Shown here piece by piece: positions 18,240 to 28,774 of a stretch of DNA of 32,471 bases. Both the position numbers and the translations under genes were made by a program. Origin of the DNA: an uncultured Paraglaciecola sp. (lineage in GTDB: Bacteria > Pseudomonadota > Gammaproteobacteria > Enterobacterales > Alteromonadaceae). The notes beneath the pieces are model-generated. The model worked only from the letters and a program-made list of their open reading frames with translations. It did not search any database and was not told the DNA's origin. Each line of letters opens with the position of its first letter. The stretch's first letter is position 1. The stretch lies in assembly GCF_913058035.1 (NCBI RefSeq), contig NZ_CAJXPA010000037.1, forward strand, positions 1 through 32,471. The letters are read 5' to 3'.

Positions 18240-18580
18240 CGGGTCAGGCAAGTTTAAAGCGAAATGGCGTACAAGATTATGTAACCACTCGAGCCACAGC
18301 AATTCTTATGACTGCGTTTTCTTTATTTATGGGGTGGTTCTTTATCGCTACCCCAGAAGTGACTTACGCAATTTGGAATGATTTGTTTTCCGGTTTGGCA
18401 ATGAAAGTATTCACATTGGTTACTTTGGTTTCGATTATGTTTCACATACGCATAGGTATGTGGCAGGTCCTAACTGATTATGTAAAAGCGCCCGGCTTAC
18501 GAGCGTTTATTCAATTTAGTATTAACCTGGTTGCATTTGTGTATGTAGCCATTGGTTTATTTGTTTTGTGGAGTGTGTAA
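18233..18580 (+). CDS. sdhD: Succinate dehydrogenase membrane anchor subunit
   Basis: SdhD is the second membrane anchor of complex II. The 115-residue product starts MVTGQASLKRNGVQDY and retains HIRIGMWQVLTDYVK, which carries the conserved Tyr and Asp near the quinone pocket, and has three membrane helices. I chose the ATG at 18233 because AGGAG (18221-18225) lies 7 bases before it and the N-terminus then fits E. coli SdhD. The open frame 12 codons further upstream lies inside sdhC. The 7-base overlap with sdhC suggests coupled translation; sdhA starts directly after its stop. Confidence 0.95.
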   Translation: MVTGQASLKRNGVQDYVTTRATAILMTAFSLFMGWFFIATPEVTYAIWNDLFSGLAMKVFTLVTLVSIMFHIRIGMWQVLTDYVKAPGLRAFIQFSINLVAFVYVAIGLFVLWSV

Positions 18581-20350
18581 ATGAGTCTTCCTGTACATGA
18601 ATTTGATGCAGTTGTAATTGGTGCTGGCGGCGCGGGGATGCGCGCAGCGCTACAGATTACAGAATCGGGTAAATCGTGTGCCCTTTTATCAAAAGTTTTT
18701 CCTACACGTTCACATACTGTATCAGCACAAGGTGGCATTACAGTTGCTCTAGGTAATGCCCATGAAGATAATTGGGAATGGCACATGTACGATACGGTCA
18801 AAGGCTCCGATTACATCGGTGATCAAGACGCAATCGAATATATGTGTAAGACAGGCCCTGAAGCCATAATTGAAATGGAAAACATGGGCTTACCATTTTC
18901 TCGCTTCGAAAATGGAAAAATTTATCAACGCCCTTTTGGTGGCCAATCGCAAAACTTCGGAGGAGAGCAGGGTGCTCGAACTGCAGCCGCAGCGGACAGA
19001 ACAGGCCACGCTTTGCTACATTTGCTGTATCAGCAAAATGTTAAAAATAAGACGAAAATATTTAGTGAGTGGTACGCACTCGATTTAGTCAAGAACCAAG
19101 ATGGTGATGTAGTTGGTTGTACTGTTATCGATATCGAGTCTGGTGAGGTTGTCTATTTCAAATCTAAAGCTGTTGTGCTGGCCACGGGTGGTGCAGGGCG
19201 TATTTATGCTTCCACTACCAATGCCCACATTAACACTGGTGATGGCTTAGGAATGGCACTACGCGCGGGTGTACCTATGCAAGATATGGAAATGTGGCAG
19301 TTTCATCCAACAGGTATTGCTGGCGCTGGTACATTAGTTACTGAGGGTTGCCGAGGTGAAGGCGGTTATCTTCTAAACAAAAACGGTGAACGTTTCATGG
19401 AACGTTATGCACCTAATGCAAAAGATTTAGCGGGTAGAGATGTCGTCGCTCGTTCAATGATGACAGAAATTCGTGAAGGTCGCGGTTTTGACGGTCCACA
19501 AGGTCCACATTGCAAGTTGAAACTTGACCACTTGGGTAAAGACGTACTTGAATCTCGTTTGCCTGGTATATTGGAGTTATCTCGTACTTTTGCTCATGTT
19601 GATCCCATCAAAGAACCAATTCCTGTCATACCAACTTGTCATTACATGATGGGCGGTGTGCCTACCAATGTAGATGGTCAAGCGCTTACAATGGATGCCA
19701 ATGGTAAGACTTCACCTATAAAAGGTTTATTTGCTTGTGGTGAAATAGCATGTGTATCTGTGCACGGCGCTAACCGATTGGGTGGTAATTCTCTACTCGA
19801 TCTTGTTGTATTCGGTCGTGCAACAGGATTACATCTTGGTAAAGCAATCGATGGTATTGATGCTCGAGAAGCGTCTAACGATGATGTTGACCAAGCAATG
19901 GTTCGCTTTAATCGCTGGGAGAACTCCGCAGTGGGCAAAGGCGAAGATCCTGTTCAAATCAAAAAAGATTTACAACAATGTATGCAGTTAAACTTCTCGG
20001 TATTCCGTGAAGGCGAATCAATGGCAACGGGTTTGAAAGAATTAAACGATATCCGCGAAAGATTAGAAAATGCTAGTCTTAACGACAAGAGTAACGACTT
20101 TAATACCATGCGTATTGAATGTCTTGAGTTAGACAACCTAATGGAAACTGCTTATACAACTGCAGTAGCCTCTAATTTTAGGACTGAGAGTCGCGGAGCA
20201 CACAGCCGTTTTGATTTTCCTGATAGAGATGACAAAAATTGGTTGTGTCATTCTGTTTATTTACCTGAAACAAAATCAATGATAAAACGCGAGGTGAATA
20301 TGACACCTAAACTACGCGAAGCCTTCCCACCTAAAGCAAGAACGTACTAG
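18581..20350 (+). CDS. sdhA: Succinate dehydrogenase flavoprotein subunit
   Basis: SdhA oxidises succinate to fumarate with covalently bound FAD on the cytoplasmic face of the membrane. The 589-residue protein has the dinucleotide-binding start [14 protein letters not shown] and the FAD-linking His45 in [10 protein letters not shown]. It also has the active-site segments [42 protein letters not shown] and [11 protein letters not shown]. The C-terminal region ends in AFPPKARTY as usual. It begins at the base after the sdhD stop, so the two are translationally linked. Confidence 0.99.
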   Translation: MSLPVHEFDAVVIGAGGAGMRAALQITESGKSCALLSKVFPTRSHTVSAQGGITVALGNAHEDNWEWHMYDTVKGSDYIGDQDAIEYMCKTGPEAIIEMENMGLPFSRFENGKIYQRPFGGQSQNFGGEQGARTAAAADRTGHALLHLLYQQNVKNKTKIFSEWYALDLVKNQDGDVVGCTVIDIESGEVVYFKSKAVVLATGGAGRIYASTTNAHINTGDGLGMALRAGVPMQDMEMWQFHPTGIAGAGTLVTEGCRGEGGYLLNKNGERFMERYAPNAKDLAGRDVVARSMMTEIREGRGFDGPQGPHCKLKLDHLGKDVLESRLPGILELSRTFAHVDPIKEPIPVIPTCHYMMGGVPTNVDGQALTMDANGKTSPIKGLFACGEIACVSVHGANRLGGNSLLDLVVFGRATGLHLGKAIDGIDAREASNDDVDQAMVRFNRWENSAVGKGEDPVQIKKDLQQCMQLNFSVFREGESMATGLKELNDIRERLENASLNDKSNDFNTMRIECLELDNLMETAYTTAVASNFRTESRGAHSRFDFPDRDDKNWLCHSVYLPETKSMIKREVNMTPKLREAFPPKARTY

Positions 20351-20361
20351 GAGTAATGACA

Positions 20362-21072
20362 ATGCAATTAAATATTTCTGTTTACCGTTATAACCCTGAT
20401 GTTGATAACGCTCCTCGCATGCAAGATTATCAGTTGGAGGTTGCAGAGGGCCAAGACATGATGGTGTTAGATGCGTTGATAGCACTAAAAGAAAAAGATC
20501 CTACGCTGTCATTTCGTCGTTCATGCCGTGAGGGTGTTTGTGGCTCTGATGGTGTAAATATGAATGGTAAAAATGGCCTAGCATGTATTACGCCAATATC
20601 AGCTCTTAAAGGTTCTAAAATAGTGGTTCGTCCATTACCAGGACTGCCTGTAGTACGTGATTTAGTGACAGATATGACACAATTTTATACTCAATATGAG
20701 AAAGTTAAGCCGTATCTTATTAATGACGACAAACAGCCGCCGGCCCGAGAGTTTTTGCAGGCTCCTGAAGAAAGAGAAAAACTTGACGGTTTGTATGAGT
20801 GTATTTTATGCGCTTGTTGTTCGAGTTCTTGCCCATCATTTTGGTGGAACCCAGACAAATTTATTGGTCCTGCTGGTTTGTTACATGCCTATCGCTTTTT
20901 AGCAGATAGCCGAGATACAGCAACCGAGGAACGTTTAAGTGATTTAGATGATGCATTTAGTGTTTTCAGATGTCATGGTATTATGAATTGTGTCAGTGTT
21001 TGTCCAAAAGGTTTAAACCCAACTAAAGCGATTGGTCATATTAAATCTATGCTGCTCAAAAGAGCGGTGTAG
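20362..21072 (+). CDS. sdhB: Succinate dehydrogenase iron-sulfur subunit
   Basis: SdhB carries electrons from the FAD to the quinone through three clusters. The N-terminal ferredoxin domain has SCREGVCGSDG plus a later Cys for the 2Fe-2S centre. CILCACCSSSCPSFWW binds 4Fe-4S, and CHGIMNCVSVCPKGLNP completes the 3Fe-4S and 4Fe-4S sites. I place the start at the ATG at 20362 (236 residues). AGGAG at 20349-20353 is 8 bases before it but only 2 before the alternative ATG at 20356, and the N-terminus then aligns exactly with E. coli. sucA follows after about 70 bp containing a UUCG hairpin. Confidence 0.97.
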   Translation: MQLNISVYRYNPDVDNAPRMQDYQLEVAEGQDMMVLDALIALKEKDPTLSFRRSCREGVCGSDGVNMNGKNGLACITPISALKGSKIVVRPLPGLPVVRDLVTDMTQFYTQYEKVKPYLINDDKQPPAREFLQAPEEREKLDGLYECILCACCSSSCPSFWWNPDKFIGPAGLLHAYRFLADSRDTATEERLSDLDDAFSVFRCHGIMNCVSVCPKGLNPTKAIGHIKSMLLKRAV

Positions 21073-21094
21073 GCTTTACTAATAATAAAAGTTC

Positions 21095-21110
21095 GTGTGC
21101 TTCGGCACAC
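21095..21110 (+). promoter_or_regulatory. UUCG-capped hairpin between sdhB and sucA
   Basis: GTGTGC (21095-21100), TTCG and GCACAC (21105-21110) form a perfect 6-bp stem with an exceptionally stable tetraloop. No T run follows, so it is not a terminator. It more likely protects or separates message segments within the sdh-suc transcript. Confidence 0.6.
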
Positions 21111-21145
21111 ATGTTTGTAAGACTTATTAAAACCAAGGGACAACA

Positions 21146-23965
21146 ATGCAACAAAGCGTGATGAAAGCATGGTGGGATTCCTCTCACATGGCTGGTGGCA
21201 ACGCTACTTATATAGAGCAAATGTATGAAGCCTATTTAGATGATCCGCAAAGCGTATCTGAAGAGTGGCGAGGCATTTTTGAACAATTACCTAAACTTGA
21301 TGGCGTAGAAATCGAAACTAAGCACAGTATTGTTCGAGAGCAATTCCGTTCATTGGCTTCTTTGGGCCCAGCAGCTAGGGCTGGCTCTGGTCCACAGCAG
21401 CAAGCTGTAAGTGACGAAAAACAAGTTAAGGTACTTCAATTAATAAATGCTTTCCGCTTTAGAGGTCATCAACATGCCAACCTCGATCCACTTGGATTGT
21501 GGATACAACCAAGAGTTAGAGATTTAGAACTATCCCACCATAACCTTTCTGAAAAAGATTTTGACACCACGTACAATGTAGGTTCATATGCAGTAGGCAA
21601 AGAATCGATGCCTTTAGGTGATTTATTTAAATCTCTAAACCGAACTTATTGTGGCTCCATTGGTACTGAATACATGCACATTACCGATACAGATCAAAAA
21701 CGTTGGTTGCAACATCGTATTGAGTCAGTACAAGCTAAACCTGAAGTCTCTCGAGATGACAAAATAAATCTTCTCAAAGGTTTAGTGGCTTCAGACGGTA
21801 TGGAAAAATATCTTGGTGCTAAATTCCCTGGTGCCAAACGTTTTTCTCTAGAAGGTGGAGATGCTTTAGTACCAATGCTCAAAGCGTTGATTTCTCATGC
21901 TGGTAGCAAAGGAACCAAAGAAGTGGTGGTTGGTATGGCACACAGAGGTAGAATTAACACCTTGGTAAATGTGCTGGGTAAAAACCCTTCTGTGCTGTTC
22001 GATGAATTTTCTGGTAAGCATGACGATTCGTTAGGTGCTGGTGATGTAAAATATCATGCGGGTTATTCTTCTGACTTTGCCACACCCGGTGGTAACTTAC
22101 ATTTAGCTTTGGCATTTAACCCATCCCACCTTGAAATTGTAAACCCTGTGGTTATTGGCTCCGTTCGTGCTCGATTAGACCGACGCGGTTGTACCGATGG
22201 TTCCTTAGTTTTACCGATTACCATTCACGGTGATGCCGCCATTGCGGGACAAGGTGTGGTGCAAGAAATATTTAACATGTCTCAAACTCGTGGTTTCCAA
22301 GTGGGTGGCACAGTACGTATTGTTATTAATAATCAAGTAGGTTTTACCACTTCTAAAACCGAAGACGCGCGTTCAACACAATATTGTACTGACATTGCGA
22401 AAATGGTTCAGGCTCCTATATTTCATGTAAATTCTGACGACCCTGAGGCGGTACTGTTTGTAACAAGACTTGCCTTGGATTACCGAAATCAATTTAAACG
22501 TGATGTGGTAATTGATTTAGTTTGTTATCGACGTCACGGTCACAACGAAGCTGACGAGCCAAATGCAACTCAACCTCTGATGTATCAAAAAATTAAAGTT
22601 CATCCTGTGCCACGTAAAATTTATGCAGAGCAACTTATTGCTGAAGGCGTTATAGAAACACACGAAGTAAATAAATTGGTCAGTGATTATCGTGCTGCAC
22701 TCGATCATGGTGCCTGTGTGGTTGAAGAATGGCGCCCAATGACTGAGCATTCAGTGGATTGGTCCCCTTTTCTTGGGCATGATTGGGATGTTAAATACGA
22801 CAGTGCAATCAGTGTAGAAAAGATTAAAGAATTAGGTGAAAAGCTGTGTGCTTTTCCCGCTGACTATACGCTTCAATCACGTGTTGCTAAGTTATATAAA
22901 GACCGAGTATCTATGATAAACGGTGAAAAGGCACTAGATTGGGGGATGGCAGAAAACTTAGCTTACGCCGATATAGTCGTTAAAGGCAGTAATATACGTA
23001 TTACAGGGCAAGACTCTGGTCGTGGTACTTTTTTCCATCGCCATGCAGTTCTGCATAATCAAACTGATGGCTCTGCTTATATACCTTTGGCTAATTTGCA
23101 CGCCGATCAACACAAAATAGAAATATACGATTCTGTTTTATCTGAAGCTGCAGTTGTTGCATTTGAGTATGGTTACGCAACAGCAGAACCAGGTACGCTG
23201 ACTATTTGGGAAGCACAATTTGGTGACTTTGCTAACGGTGCTCAGGTTGTAATCGATCAGTTTCTAAGTTCTGGTGAAGCCAAGTGGGGACGTCTGTGTG
23301 GATTGACTTTGTTGTTGCCTCACGGTTATGAAGGGCAAGGACCTGAGCATAGTTCTGCCAGATTAGAACGTTTCTTACAAATGTGCGCTGATCATAATTG
23401 GCAAGTATGCGTGCCTTCAACACCAGCTCAAGTATTCAATATGCTTCGTCGTCAAGCACACCGTCCGATGCGTAAACCCCTAATTGTTATGTCGCCTAAA
23501 TCATTGTTGCGTCATCCTTTGGCTGTTTCAAGCATTGAAGAGTTAGCTGAAGGTGTGTTTCATAATGTTATCGATGAGATTGATGATATTAGCGCAAGCG
23601 ATGTTAAGCGAGTGGTGATGTGTTCAGGTAAGGTTTATTACGACTTGCTAGAGCAGCGTCGCAAGAACGAACAAAGCGATGTGGCTATTATTCGTGTCGA
23701 ACAACTGTATCCATTTCCACAAGTAGAATTTGGTCAAATCATGAGTAAATTCAAACACGTTAAAGATTGGGTCTGGTGTCAGGAAGAGCCACAAAACCAG
23801 GGTGCTTGGTATTGTAGCCAACATCATTTTTGGTCCGCGTTACCAAAAGCCGCCACACTAACATATGCCGGTCGAAAAGCTTCTGCTTCTCCTGCGGTAG
23901 GCTACATTTCAGTTCACAACCAACAACAAAAAGACTTGGTTGATGATGCATTAACAATTAAATAA
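21146..23965 (+). CDS. sucA: 2-oxoglutarate dehydrogenase E1
   Basis: SucA is the thiamine-diphosphate-dependent decarboxylase of the 2-oxoglutarate dehydrogenase complex. The 939-residue protein covers the full family length. The N-terminal E2-binding segment (MKAWWDSSHMAGGNATYIEQ) is followed by FRFRGHQHANLDPLG and GMAHRGRINTLVNVLGK. The TPP-binding region reads ITIHGDAAIAGQGVVQE and continues to INNQVGFTTS. The transketolase-like C-terminal half has DSGRGTFFHRHAVLHNQ and LPHGYEGQGPEHSSARLERF. sucB starts 9 bp after its stop, so E1 and E2 are made together. The third subunit, dihydrolipoamide dehydrogenase, is not in the window and is normally encoded with pyruvate dehydrogenase. Confidence 0.99.
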   Translation: MQQSVMKAWWDSSHMAGGNATYIEQMYEAYLDDPQSVSEEWRGIFEQLPKLDGVEIETKHSIVREQFRSLASLGPAARAGSGPQQQAVSDEKQVKVLQLINAFRFRGHQHANLDPLGLWIQPRVRDLELSHHNLSEKDFDTTYNVGSYAVGKESMPLGDLFKSLNRTYCGSIGTEYMHITDTDQKRWLQHRIESVQAKPEVSRDDKINLLKGLVASDGMEKYLGAKFPGAKRFSLEGGDALVPMLKALISHAGSKGTKEVVVGMAHRGRINTLVNVLGKNPSVLFDEFSGKHDDSLGAGDVKYHAGYSSDFATPGGNLHLALAFNPSHLEIVNPVVIGSVRARLDRRGCTDGSLVLPITIHGDAAIAGQGVVQEIFNMSQTRGFQVGGTVRIVINNQVGFTTSKTEDARSTQYCTDIAKMVQAPIFHVNSDDPEAVLFVTRLALDYRNQFKRDVVIDLVCYRRHGHNEADEPNATQPLMYQKIKVHPVPRKIYAEQLIAEGVIETHEVNKLVSDYRAALDHGACVVEEWRPMTEHSVDWSPFLGHDWDVKYDSAISVEKIKELGEKLCAFPADYTLQSRVAKLYKDRVSMINGEKALDWGMAENLAYADIVVKGSNIRITGQDSGRGTFFHRHAVLHNQTDGSAYIPLANLHADQHKIEIYDSVLSEAAVVAFEYGYATAEPGTLTIWEAQFGDFANGAQVVIDQFLSSGEAKWGRLCGLTLLLPHGYEGQGPEHSSARLERFLQMCADHNWQVCVPSTPAQVFNMLRRQAHRPMRKPLIVMSPKSLLRHPLAVSSIEELAEGVFHNVIDEIDDISASDVKRVVMCSGKVYYDLLEQRRKNEQSDVAIIRVEQLYPFPQVEFGQIMSKFKHVKDWVWCQEEPQNQGAWYCSQHHFWSALPKAATLTYAGRKASASPAVGYISVHNQQQKDLVDDALTIK

Positions 23966-23974
23966 GGAACCTGT

Positions 23975-25480
23975 ATGACAATAGAAATAAAAGTACCGGT
24001 ATTACCTGAATCAGTGGCAGACGCATCCATTGCTACCTGGCATGTCAAGGTAGGCGAGAAAGTGAGTCGTGATCAAAATCTTGTAGACATTGAAACAGAT
24101 AAAGTTGTGCTAGAAGTCGTTGCACCTGAAGACGGAGTTGTTAGCAAAATTTTCCACGCTGAAGGCGAAACAGTGTTGGGTGAACAAACCATTGCTAATT
24201 TTGAGGAAGGAACGGCTGCAAGTGCTCCTAAAAGCACAAGCTCAGATGCTCCTGCTCAAGCAAATGAACAATCAAGTCAATCTGTCAGTGATAAAGGTGA
24301 GTTAGTGGAAATCAAAGTACCCGTTTTGCCAGAGTCGGTGGCAGACGCAACAATTGCAACTTGGCATGTAAAGCCAGGTGAAGCTATTTCTCGAGATCAG
24401 AATTTAGTTGATATCGAAACTGATAAAGTTGTACTAGAAGTCGTTGCACCTGCAGATGGCTCATTAAGTGAGATATTAGCGCCAGAAGGCGCAACAGTAA
24501 ATGGCGAGCAAGTGATCGCTAATTTTGTTGCCGGTGCTGTTGCAAGCCCTGCTACCGAAGCACCTGTTGTCGAAGTTGTATCTGAGGAAAATGATTCGCT
24601 GAGTCCTTCAGTTCGCAGGTTGTTAGCTGAAAAAGGCCTAGATGCTTCTAAAATCAAAGGTACTGGTAAAGGCGGTCGTGTTACTAAAGAAGATGTTGAA
24701 AAGTCTTTGCAGACCCCAGCAGCTAAACCTTCTACTTCTCCACCATCTGCAGTAGTTGCGCCAGTTGTTGCCTTGGATAATCGTACCGATAAGCGTGTGC
24801 CAATGACACGTTTGCGTAAAACTATCGCTACTCGTTTGTTAGAAGCAAAAAATAGCACTGCGATGTTGACTACGTTCAATGAAGTGAACATGAAGCCAAT
24901 TATGGACTTGCGTAAGCAATACCAAGAAAGCTTTGAAAAACGTCACGGTATTCGTTTAGGTTTTATGTCTTTTTACGTGAAAGCGGTAACTGAAGCACTG
25001 AAACGTTTCCCAGAAGTCAACGCTTCTATCGACGGGGACGATATTTGTTATCACAACTATTTTGATATTTCTATTGCAGTATCGACTCCCCGCGGATTGG
25101 TAACGCCAGTACTTAAAGACACTGATTCACTAGGTATGGCAGGAATTGAGAGTGGTATTAGAGGATTAGCTCTTAAAGGTCGTGATGGCAAATTAACGTT
25201 GGCTGAGATGCAGGGTGGAAATTTCACTATCACTAATGGTGGAGTATTTGGTTCGTTATTGTCGACTCCTATCTTAAATCTTCCACAAAGCGCTATTTTG
25301 GGAATGCATAAAATCCAAGACAGGCCTATGGCAGTAAATGGCAAAGTAGAAATTTTGCCAATGATGTATTTAGCATTGTCTTACGATCATCGCATTATTG
25401 ATGGTAAAGAATCAGTTGGCTTTCTGGTGACCATCAAAGAAATGTTAGAAGATCCAACACGTCTGCTTCTTGATGTATAA
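23975..25480 (+). CDS. sucB: 2-oxoglutarate dehydrogenase E2 with two lipoyl domains
   Basis: SucB transfers succinyl groups from the E1-TPP adduct to CoA through a lipoyl-lysine arm. At 501 residues it is about 100 longer than E. coli SucB because it has two lipoyl domains (about residues 3-77 and 111-185). Both carry [11 protein letters not shown], with lipoyl lysines at about 43 and 151. Ala/Ser/Pro linkers separate them. The peripheral-subunit-binding domain is around 206-240 ([20 protein letters not shown]). The catalytic domain ends with [16 protein letters not shown], with active His472 and Asp476. The two lipoyl copies are similar but clearly diverged in DNA, so the duplication is old and not an assembly error. 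Confidence 0.97.
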   Translation: MTIEIKVPVLPESVADASIATWHVKVGEKVSRDQNLVDIETDKVVLEVVAPEDGVVSKIFHAEGETVLGEQTIANFEEGTAASAPKSTSSDAPAQANEQSSQSVSDKGELVEIKVPVLPESVADATIATWHVKPGEAISRDQNLVDIETDKVVLEVVAPADGSLSEILAPEGATVNGEQVIANFVAGAVASPATEAPVVEVVSEENDSLSPSVRRLLAEKGLDASKIKGTGKGGRVTKEDVEKSLQTPAAKPSTSPPSAVVAPVVALDNRTDKRVPMTRLRKTIATRLLEAKNSTAMLTTFNEVNMKPIMDLRKQYQESFEKRHGIRLGFMSFYVKAVTEALKRFPEVNASIDGDDICYHNYFDISIAVSTPRGLVTPVLKDTDSLGMAGIESGIRGLALKGRDGKLTLAEMQGGNFTITNGGVFGSLLSTPILNLPQSAILGMHKIQDRPMAVNGKVEILPMMYLALSYDHRIIDGKESVGFLVTIKEMLEDPTRLLLDV

Positions 25481-25507
25481 AAAGCGGTAGATGTGTAATT
25501 AATCGAG

Positions 25508-25532
25508 GCAGTTGACGTTTATCTTCAACTGC
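25508..25532 (+). promoter_or_regulatory. Hairpin between sucB and sucC
   Basis: GCAGTTGA (25508-25515) pairs perfectly with TCAACTGC (25525-25532). No T run follows at once. A weaker structure near 25570-25592, with an AAAGC/GCTTT stem broken by a mismatch, does have a T6 tail. Together they may cause partial termination between the 2-oxoglutarate dehydrogenase and succinyl-CoA synthetase genes. Confidence 0.5.
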
Positions 25533-25621
25533 GTCTTCGTCGTTATTGTCTTACATAACGGTATAAAAAATAAAGCGGCTTAATAGCGGCTTTTTTCTTA
25601 CATTAAACGGGTAGAAAAACC

Positions 25622-26788
25622 ATGAATTTGCATGAATATCAAGGCAAGCAGTTATTCAAAGAGTACGGCTTGCCAGTCTCTGACGGGATCGCCGCTTCTT
25701 CAGCAGAAGAAGCAGTAGCGGCAGCCGATAAAATTGGCGGCAGTGAGTGGGTAGTCAAATGCCAAGTTCACGCAGGTGGCCGAGGTAAGGCTGGCGGCGT
25801 AAAATTGGTAAAAACTAAAGATGAAATCAAGGCCTTCGCTGAAAAGTGGTTAGGCAAAAATTTAGTGACTTTCCAAACTGACGAACATGGCCAGCCAGTC
25901 ACCAAAATTTTGGTTGAAACATGCACTGACATTGCTGACGAGTTGTATTTAGGTGCCGTTGTTGACCGTACTTCTCGTCGCATCGTTTTCATGGCGTCTA
26001 CTGAAGGCGGCGTTGAAATTGAAACGGTTGCAGAAGAAACACCTGAGAAGATCATAAAAGCTGCAATTGATCCTATCGTTGGTGCACAGCCTTACCAGGC
26101 ACGTGAAATGGCGTTTAAATTGGGCCTTAAAGGCGTGCAAATTAAGCAGTTCACAAAAATATTTCTTGGTTTAGCAAAAATGTTTGTTGACTTAGATATT
26201 GCTCTTATCGAGATCAACCCACTAGTCATTAAAGCTGACGGTGATATTCATTGTTTAGATGCTAAAGTTGCTATCGACGGTAATGCAGCATATCGCCAAC
26301 CAAAAGTTGCAGCTATGCACGATCCATCACAAGATGATGCTCGTGAAGCAGAAGCGGCTAAATGGGAACTTAACTATGTGGCTCTAGACGGAAACGTTGG
26401 TTGTATGGTTAACGGTGCAGGCCTCGCGATGGGTACCATGGATATTGTTAACCTTCATGGTGGCAAACCAGCTAACTTCCTTGATGTGGGAGGCGGTGCA
26501 ACAAAAGAACGTGTTGCTGAAGCATTCAAAATCATCCTTTCTGATAGCAATGTGAGCGCAGTATTGGTTAATATTTTCGGTGGAATTGTGCGTTGTGACA
26601 TGATCGCTGAAGGTATTATTGGTGCAGTTAAAGAAGTGGGTGTAAATGTTCCTGTTGTTGTTCGTCTTGAGGGCACTAACGCTGAACTAGGCCGAGAAGT
26701 ATTAGCCGGTTCAGGTCTCGATATCATTGCTGCAAGCAGTTTATCTGATGCAGCCAAACTAGTTGTTAAAGCCGCGGAGGGCAAATAA
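25622..26788 (+). CDS. sucC: Succinyl-CoA synthetase beta subunit
   Basis: SucC with SucD makes ATP or GTP while converting succinyl-CoA to succinate. The 388-residue protein has the ATP-grasp fold: [19 protein letters not shown] and the nucleotide-binding stretch [27 protein letters not shown] and [13 protein letters not shown] follow, and the CoA-ligase-like end has [15 protein letters not shown]. Length equals that of E. coli SucC. Its TAA overlaps the sucD ATG by one base, so translation is coupled for one-to-one assembly. Confidence 0.98.
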   Translation: MNLHEYQGKQLFKEYGLPVSDGIAASSAEEAVAAADKIGGSEWVVKCQVHAGGRGKAGGVKLVKTKDEIKAFAEKWLGKNLVTFQTDEHGQPVTKILVETCTDIADELYLGAVVDRTSRRIVFMASTEGGVEIETVAEETPEKIIKAAIDPIVGAQPYQAREMAFKLGLKGVQIKQFTKIFLGLAKMFVDLDIALIEINPLVIKADGDIHCLDAKVAIDGNAAYRQPKVAAMHDPSQDDAREAEAAKWELNYVALDGNVGCMVNGAGLAMGTMDIVNLHGGKPANFLDVGGGATKERVAEAFKIILSDSNVSAVLVNIFGGIVRCDMIAEGIIGAVKEVGVNVPVVVRLEGTNAELGREVLAGSGLDIIAASSLSDAAKLVVKAAEGK

Positions 26789-27660
26789 TGTCTGTATTAA
26801 TAAATAAAGACACCAAAGTCATTTGTCAGGGTTTTACAGGTGGTCAAGGTACTTTCCATTCAGAACAAGCTATTGCTTATGGCACAAAGATGGTCGGTGG
26901 TGTAACTCCTGGTAAAGGTGGCACTACGCACCTTGATTTACCAGTATTTAACACAGTTCGCGAAGCGGTAGAACAAACAGGCGCTACGGCTTCTGTTATA
27001 TATGTACCAGCTGCATTCTGTAAAGACTCAATTGTTGAAGCAGCTGATGCTGGTATCGAACTGATTGTATGTATCACTGAAGGCATACCTACTCTAGATA
27101 TGTTGTTTGTGAAAGAATATGTAGACGCAAAAGGCGTGCGTATGATCGGACCAAACTGCCCAGGTGTGATCACTCCTGGCGAATGTAAAATCGGTATCAT
27201 GCCTGGTCATATCCACATGCCTGGTAAGGTGGGTATTGTTTCTCGTTCTGGTACATTAACGTACGAAGCAGTGAAACAGACCACTGATGAAGGTTTTGGC
27301 CAATCTACCTGTGTAGGTATTGGTGGCGACCCTATCCCTGGCTCAAACTTTATTGATATTTTAAGAATGTTCCAAGATGACCCAAAGACTGAAGCTATCG
27401 TTATGATCGGTGAAATTGGTGGATCTGCTGAAGAAGAAGCCGCTGAATTTATCAAGGCTAATGTAACTAAACCTGTTGTTTCATACATTGCTGGAGTTAC
27501 TGCACCTGAAGGTAAACGTATGGGCCATGCCGGAGCAATTATTGCAGGCGGTAAAGGTACAGCGGAAGAGAAATTTAAGGCATTGGAAGCGGCTGGTGTT
27601 AAAACTGTTCGTTCATTAGCTGATATTGGCAAAGGTTTACGTGAAATCACTGGTTGGTAG
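26788..27660 (+). CDS. sucD: Succinyl-CoA synthetase alpha subunit
   Basis: SucD binds CoA and carries the phosphohistidine of succinyl-CoA synthetase. The 290-residue product is full length. It has the CoA-binding Rossmann start [20 protein letters not shown], then [30 protein letters not shown] and [10 protein letters not shown]. The phosphorylated His, near residue 248, lies in [17 protein letters not shown]. It overlaps sucC by one base and is followed by a strong terminator that ends the sdh-suc transcription unit. Confidence 0.98.
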   Translation: MSVLINKDTKVICQGFTGGQGTFHSEQAIAYGTKMVGGVTPGKGGTTHLDLPVFNTVREAVEQTGATASVIYVPAAFCKDSIVEAADAGIELIVCITEGIPTLDMLFVKEYVDAKGVRMIGPNCPGVITPGECKIGIMPGHIHMPGKVGIVSRSGTLTYEAVKQTTDEGFGQSTCVGIGGDPIPGSNFIDILRMFQDDPKTEAIVMIGEIGGSAEEEAAEFIKANVTKPVVSYIAGVTAPEGKRMGHAGAIIAGGKGTAEEKFKALEAAGVKTVRSLADIGKGLREITGW

Positions 27661-27682
27661 TGTAAACGTCTGATATAGAAAC

Positions 27683-27710
27683 AAAAAGCCCGCTATAAAG
27701 CGGGCTTTTT
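27683..27710 (+). terminator. Terminator of sdh-suc operon
   Basis: AAAAAGCCCGC (27683-27693) pairs perfectly over 11 bp with GCGGGCTTTTT (27700-27710) around a 6-nt loop. The symmetrical A and T runs make it usable from both sides. Confidence 0.93.
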
Positions 27711-28126
27711 ATTTCATTTATACGTGCTTTCTGACGACTGTGACAAATACAATTTTGCTGTAGGTATCTACAAAATAAATTAGCAATAAATATATCAAGC
27801 GACTAGGTCAAATCTTAGCTAAAATAGTATTAGTGCGTTTATTATCACAACTAGTTTAATTCTGGCAGCCTGTATTATAGGGTTAGCTGAGAATTCTGCA
27901 CGTTGAAGAGTATTAGACCCTTGGAGTGAACCATTATAAAACCTGAACCTTAAATTCCAAGAGCTTAAATACTTGATTTAAAATATATATTGAACAATCT
28001 TTACATCCAAAAGGGTTGGGTGTGCAAGTTAAAAGGATGTCCAAAGGGTGAACATCATTAGGTCAGAAGTAACTAATACAACCATGCCAAACCACACTTG
28101 ACTCAGTAATTTGTAAGGAGTTGAAA
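27711..28126. other. Non-coding gap before zinc-ribbon gene
   Basis: AT-rich DNA with no supported gene, RNA or repeat. A promoter for the next gene is expected, but no convincing pair of boxes was found. Confidence 0.5.
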
Positions 28127-28774
28127 ATGCCAAAATATGCAGAGCCCGATATAATTGCATGTCCCCATTGTAAGCAACGTTTTTTAAGACACGTAATAAT
28201 GTCCTTCGATCCTTCATGGCGAGTAGCTTATTCAGATGGTGGAGTGATGGGTGTATTAGCCGATGCTGTTATTACCGAGAGCCGTTGTACACATTGTCAA
28301 ACAGTGATTGAAAATGTATCCGATTTAACTGTTATCGATATCAAATCAACACGTCCTTTTTGGAAAAAGTGGTTTGCAGCAGCTGATAACTACCTATATC
28401 TTACACAGGCTTCTTTTGATGTATATGTGGAACTGTTTGAACGTGCCGATGTGATTGATGAAAAATGCAATTGGGCTGTACATGCATACCGACAGTTTAA
28501 CCGAAGTTACCTTGTATACGGTAACGAACGTTTGCCAAGTGAAAACAATAAACAATGTTACAATAAGGTGTCTGATTTTATCTTGGCTCATCCGTTAGCA
28601 CTACCAATCGATGAATACACCTTGCTGTGTGCTGATATTTATAGGTTACGTAGTGAATTTTTAACTTCAAGAAAGATGTACTGTACAATTTCAGATGAAA
28701 ATTACGGACACATTGTTGAACAAGGAAAACATTGGTGTGATACCAGTAATTCCAGCTTGATGGCAATTAAATAA
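28127..28774 (+). CDS. Uncharacterised zinc-ribbon protein
   Basis: I do not recognise this 215-residue protein. Its N-terminal part has two CxxC knuckles (Cys12/Cys15 in CPHC and Cys54/Cys57 in CTHC), a pattern typical of a zinc ribbon. The second part (about residues 75-215) is rich in aromatic and charged residues and looks helical, with no membrane segment or signal peptide, so it is probably cytoplasmic. I chose the ATG at 28127 because AAGGAG (28115-28120) lies 6 bases before it; a TTG two codons earlier has no room for that site. It stands alone, with about 400 bp and 860 bp of non-coding DNA on either side. Role unknown. Confidence 0.75.
   Translation: MPKYAEPDIIACPHCKQRFLRHVIMSFDPSWRVAYSDGGVMGVLADAVITESRCTHCQTVIENVSDLTVIDIKSTRPFWKKWFAAADNYLYLTQASFDVYVELFERADVIDEKCNWAVHAYRQFNRSYLVYGNERLPSENNKQCYNKVSDFILAHPLALPIDEYTLLCADIYRLRSEFLTSRKMYCTISDENYGHIVEQGKHWCDTSNSSLMAIK

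Noticed and set aside
23975..24560. Doubled lipoyl region as an assembly duplication
   Set aside because: The copies differ at many bases and are joined by distinct linkers, so it is a real old duplication.
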